Assembly (NCBI GenBank): GCA_030550695.1 | Contig: JAUQOX010000121.1 | Location: forward strand, 1 to 8,276 | Direction: 5' to 3' | DNA from: Gemmatimonadota bacterium | GTDB taxonomy: Bacteria; Gemmatimonadota; Gemmatimonadetes; Longimicrobiales; Gaopeijiaceae | DNA length: 8,276 nucleotides | In this document: positions 6,787 through 8,276 of the stretch, piece by piece | Layout of the letters: the number at the start of each line of letters is the position of its first letter | Position numbering within the stretch: the stretch's first letter is position 1 | Notes under the pieces: model-generated | What the model saw: only the letters and a program-made list of their open reading frames with translations | What the model was told of the DNA's origin: nothing | Databases searched by the model: none | Position numbers and translations under genes: made by a program

Positions 6787-6990
6787 TCAACCTCCCCCAT
6801 CGTCCCTTCCCCCTTGGGTGCCCTGATCGGGGAGCTCCCTCCCGGTATCCCTGGGCCGCTCCTTCACCGCCGTGCGAAAATTCCGGATGCCTTCCCCCAG
6901 GCTGCGGGCCAGGAGGGGAATCCTCCGGGCTCCGAAAAAGACGATCAGGAGCAGGAGCACCAGAAGGATTTCCAAGAGACCGAAGTTCAT
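6787..6990 (-). CDS. tatA: Sec-independent protein translocase subunit TatA
   Basis: A 67-residue TatA/E-type subunit, which forms the pore-like assembly that exports folded, twin-arginine-tagged proteins across the inner membrane. It shows one N-terminal membrane helix (about 3-18), the hinge FFG (18-20) and the amphipathic helix ARRIPLLARSLGEGIRNFRTAVKE (21-44). The polar residue before the helix is Glu7. The short tail (45-67) is charged and Gly-rich. The length is at the short end for the family but complete. No tatB or tatC is adjacent; stand-alone tatA genes are common outside the enterobacteria. The ATG at 6990 has no Shine-Dalgarno. The next gene, the MFS transporter, is 91 bp downstream. 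Confidence 0.92.
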   Translation of the reverse strand: MNFGLLEILLVLLLLIVFFGARRIPLLARSLGEGIRNFRTAVKERPRDTGRELPDQGTQGGRDDGGG

Positions 6991-7099
6991 GGGCGAGCCC
7001 GTCCGTGTGGGAGCTGGAAGTCAGGCGTCACCGAGGACCCGGCAGACGCCGCCGAGAAAGGGGTTCGAGGGTCGCCAGCCCCCCGAAATCCCCGAGGGC
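6991..7099 (-). other. Intergenic gap between acyl-CoA dehydrogenase and tatA
   Basis: A 109-bp GC-rich gap. G-rich and C-rich runs (around 7060-7092) could pair imperfectly after the dehydrogenase stop, but no clean stem followed by T residues is seen. No -35/-10 pair is convincing ahead of tatA. GGTTCGA at 7059-7065 resembles a tRNA T-loop, but its flanks do not pair, so no tRNA is called. Confidence 0.3.
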
Positions 7100-8272
7100 T
7101 TACTTCAGCAACAGCTTCGCGATGGTCTGAAGCTGCATATTGGAGGTTCCTTCGTAGATGGAACCGATCTTCGAGTCCCGGTATAGCTTCTCCACCGGGT
7201 ATTCCCTGGTGAAACCGTAGCCTCCGAAAAGGTCCACGGCCATGGAGGAGACCCGCTGGGCCACCTGGGAGGCGAACAACTTGGCCATGGCCGCTTCCTT
7301 CACGAAGCTTTTCCCTTCGTCCTTGAGACGGGCAGCGTTGTAGACCAAAAGCCTGGCGGCTTCCACCTCGACCGCCATCTGGGCCAGCTGGAACTGAACG
7401 CCTTGGAACTCGGCGATGGGTTTGCCGAACTGAACCCGTTCCCGGACATAGCGCAGGGTGTGATCCAGGGCTCCCTGGGCCAGACCCACCATCTGGGCAC
7501 CGATTCCGATCCTGCCCTCGTTCAGGGTTTCGATAGCCACTTTATACCCCTTCCCCACCTCCCCCAGCACCTGGTCGGCCGGGACCCGCACCCCCTCCAG
7601 GATGAGTTCCGTGGTCGACGAGGCTCGGATGCCCAACTTATCCTCCTTCTTCCCCACCGCGAACCCTTCCGTTCCGGCCTCCACCAGGAAGGCGGTGATC
7701 CCACGATACCCCGCCTCCGGATTCGCGTTGGCGAAGATGATGAAGAGACCGGCCTCCTTGCCGTTGGTGATCCAGAGCTTCCTCCCCGTGAGGACCCAGT
7801 CCTCTCCGTCCCGAACGGCCCGGGTGGCCAGGGCAAAGGCGTCGGAGCCGCTCCCGGCTTCCGACAGGGCATAGGCCCCCACGGTCTCCGAGGCCAACCT
7901 CGGGAGGAAACGTCGCTTCTGCTCTTCCGTGCCCCATCGGAGAATGGCGTTCACCACCAGGGTGTTCTGGACGTCCACCAGGACGGCCACGGCCGGATCG
8001 ACCCGGGAAAGCTCCTCCACGACCAGGACCGCGGTAAAGAAACTGGCGCCGGTCCCCCCCAACTCTTGGGGGATTTCGATCCCCATGAGTCCGAGTTCAA
8101 AGAGCTGAGGGATGAGATCGGGGTCCATGGCCTGAGCGCGGTCCATCTCGGCCACCCTGGGGGCCACCTCCCGCTCCGCGAAGTCCCGGACCGCGTCCCG
8201 AAACAGGCTCTCCTCTTCCGAAAGGGTGGAAAGGGCAGGTCGAAAAGGAAAGACACCGGCGGCATTCGACAT
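7100..8272 (-). CDS. Acyl-CoA dehydrogenase, short/branched-chain type
   Basis: A complete 390-residue FAD-dependent acyl-CoA dehydrogenase, which introduces the alpha-beta double bond in acyl-CoA and passes electrons to electron-transfer flavoprotein. Visible features are the N-terminal helical domain (about 18-130), the FAD/substrate motif YALSEAGSGSD (134-144), KLWITNG (165-171), the beta domain to about 230, RERVQFGKPIAEFQ (277-290) and the C-terminal GSIYEGTSNMQ (370-380) with Glu374 as the expected catalytic base. VDVQNTL (99-105), NEGRIGIGAQMVGLAQG and DYPVEK-like REYPVEK closely follow the 2-methylbutyryl (ACADSB-type) branch, so isoleucine or branched-chain breakdown is a reasonable inference, with butyryl-CoA as the alternative. 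Only four bases precede the ATG, so its leader and promoter lie outside the window. It is the first gene of the leftward block seen here; no ETF or thiolase gene is adjacent. Confidence 0.95.
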   Translation of the reverse strand: MSNAAGVFPFRPALSTLSEEESLFRDAVRDFAEREVAPRVAEMDRAQAMDPDLIPQLFELGLMGIEIPQELGGTGASFFTAVLVVEELSRVDPAVAVLVDVQNTLVVNAILRWGTEEQKRRFLPRLASETVGAYALSEAGSGSDAFALATRAVRDGEDWVLTGRKLWITNGKEAGLFIIFANANPEAGYRGITAFLVEAGTEGFAVGKKEDKLGIRASSTTELILEGVRVPADQVLGEVGKGYKVAIETLNEGRIGIGAQMVGLAQGALDHTLRYVRERVQFGKPIAEFQGVQFQLAQMAVEVEAARLLVYNAARLKDEGKSFVKEAAMAKLFASQVAQRVSSMAVDLFGGYGFTREYPVEKLYRDSKIGSIYEGTSNMQLQTIAKLLLK

Positions 8273-8276
8273 GGAA

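Noticed and set aside
7055..7092. tRNA-like T-loop GGTTCGA in the gap before tatA
   Set aside because: The flanking bases do not form the five-base T stem and no anticodon or acceptor stem can be built around it.

Overview
The window is a GC-rich bacterial segment with eight recognisable protein genes in two converging blocks. No RNA gene, insertion sequence, CRISPR array or integrase-type gene was seen. The gene content points to an aerobic or respiring, free-living bacterium: Alternative Complex III subunits, Tat export, a branched-chain-type acyl-CoA dehydrogenase and a diguanylate cyclase. The proteins have the general flavour of Gemmatimonadota, Acidobacteriota or related lineages. That placement is an impression from protein style, not a demonstrated assignment.

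Left block, + strand (1-2196): the 3' end of an Alternative Complex III (quinol:cytochrome c / quinol:acceptor oxidoreductase) operon. It holds actE, a mono-haem c-type lipoprotein with a CAPCH site, followed by actF, a ten-helix NrfD/PsrC-like membrane subunit. Upstream act genes (normally actA-D) would lie left of the window. No terminal oxidase gene follows actF. The actE 5' end is problematic: the lipoprotein signal is encoded in a frame with no credible start codon in the window. A strong Shine-Dalgarno followed by GTG codons sits in the adjacent frame, suggesting a one-base frameshift or a start further upstream.

A 69-bp convergent gap (2197-2265) separates this from the right block, all on the - strand. 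In transcription order (right to left) it reads: short/branched-chain acyl-CoA dehydrogenase, tatA, an MFS drug:H+ antiporter-type transporter, a TrmJ-family tRNA 2'-O-methyltransferase, a GAF-GAF-GGDEF diguanylate cyclase, and an inositol-monophosphatase-family enzyme best read as HisN-type histidinol-phosphatase. The MFS and trmJ genes overlap by ATGA and the cyclase and hisN genes are 20 bp apart, so those pairs are probably co-transcribed. The other gaps are 91-109 bp and could hold promoters, but no convincing one is visible. The products have unrelated jobs (fatty/branched acid oxidation, protein export, efflux, tRNA modification, c-di-GMP signalling, histidine synthesis), so this looks like a chromosomal housekeeping neighbourhood, not one pathway or a mobile island.

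I do not see a clear undescribed system here. The points most worth a second look are the actE start/frame conflict, the near-absence of Shine-Dalgarno sequences before the - strand genes, the G-quadruplex-capable Gly-rich actE tail, and the diguanylate cyclase with a broken inhibitory site.
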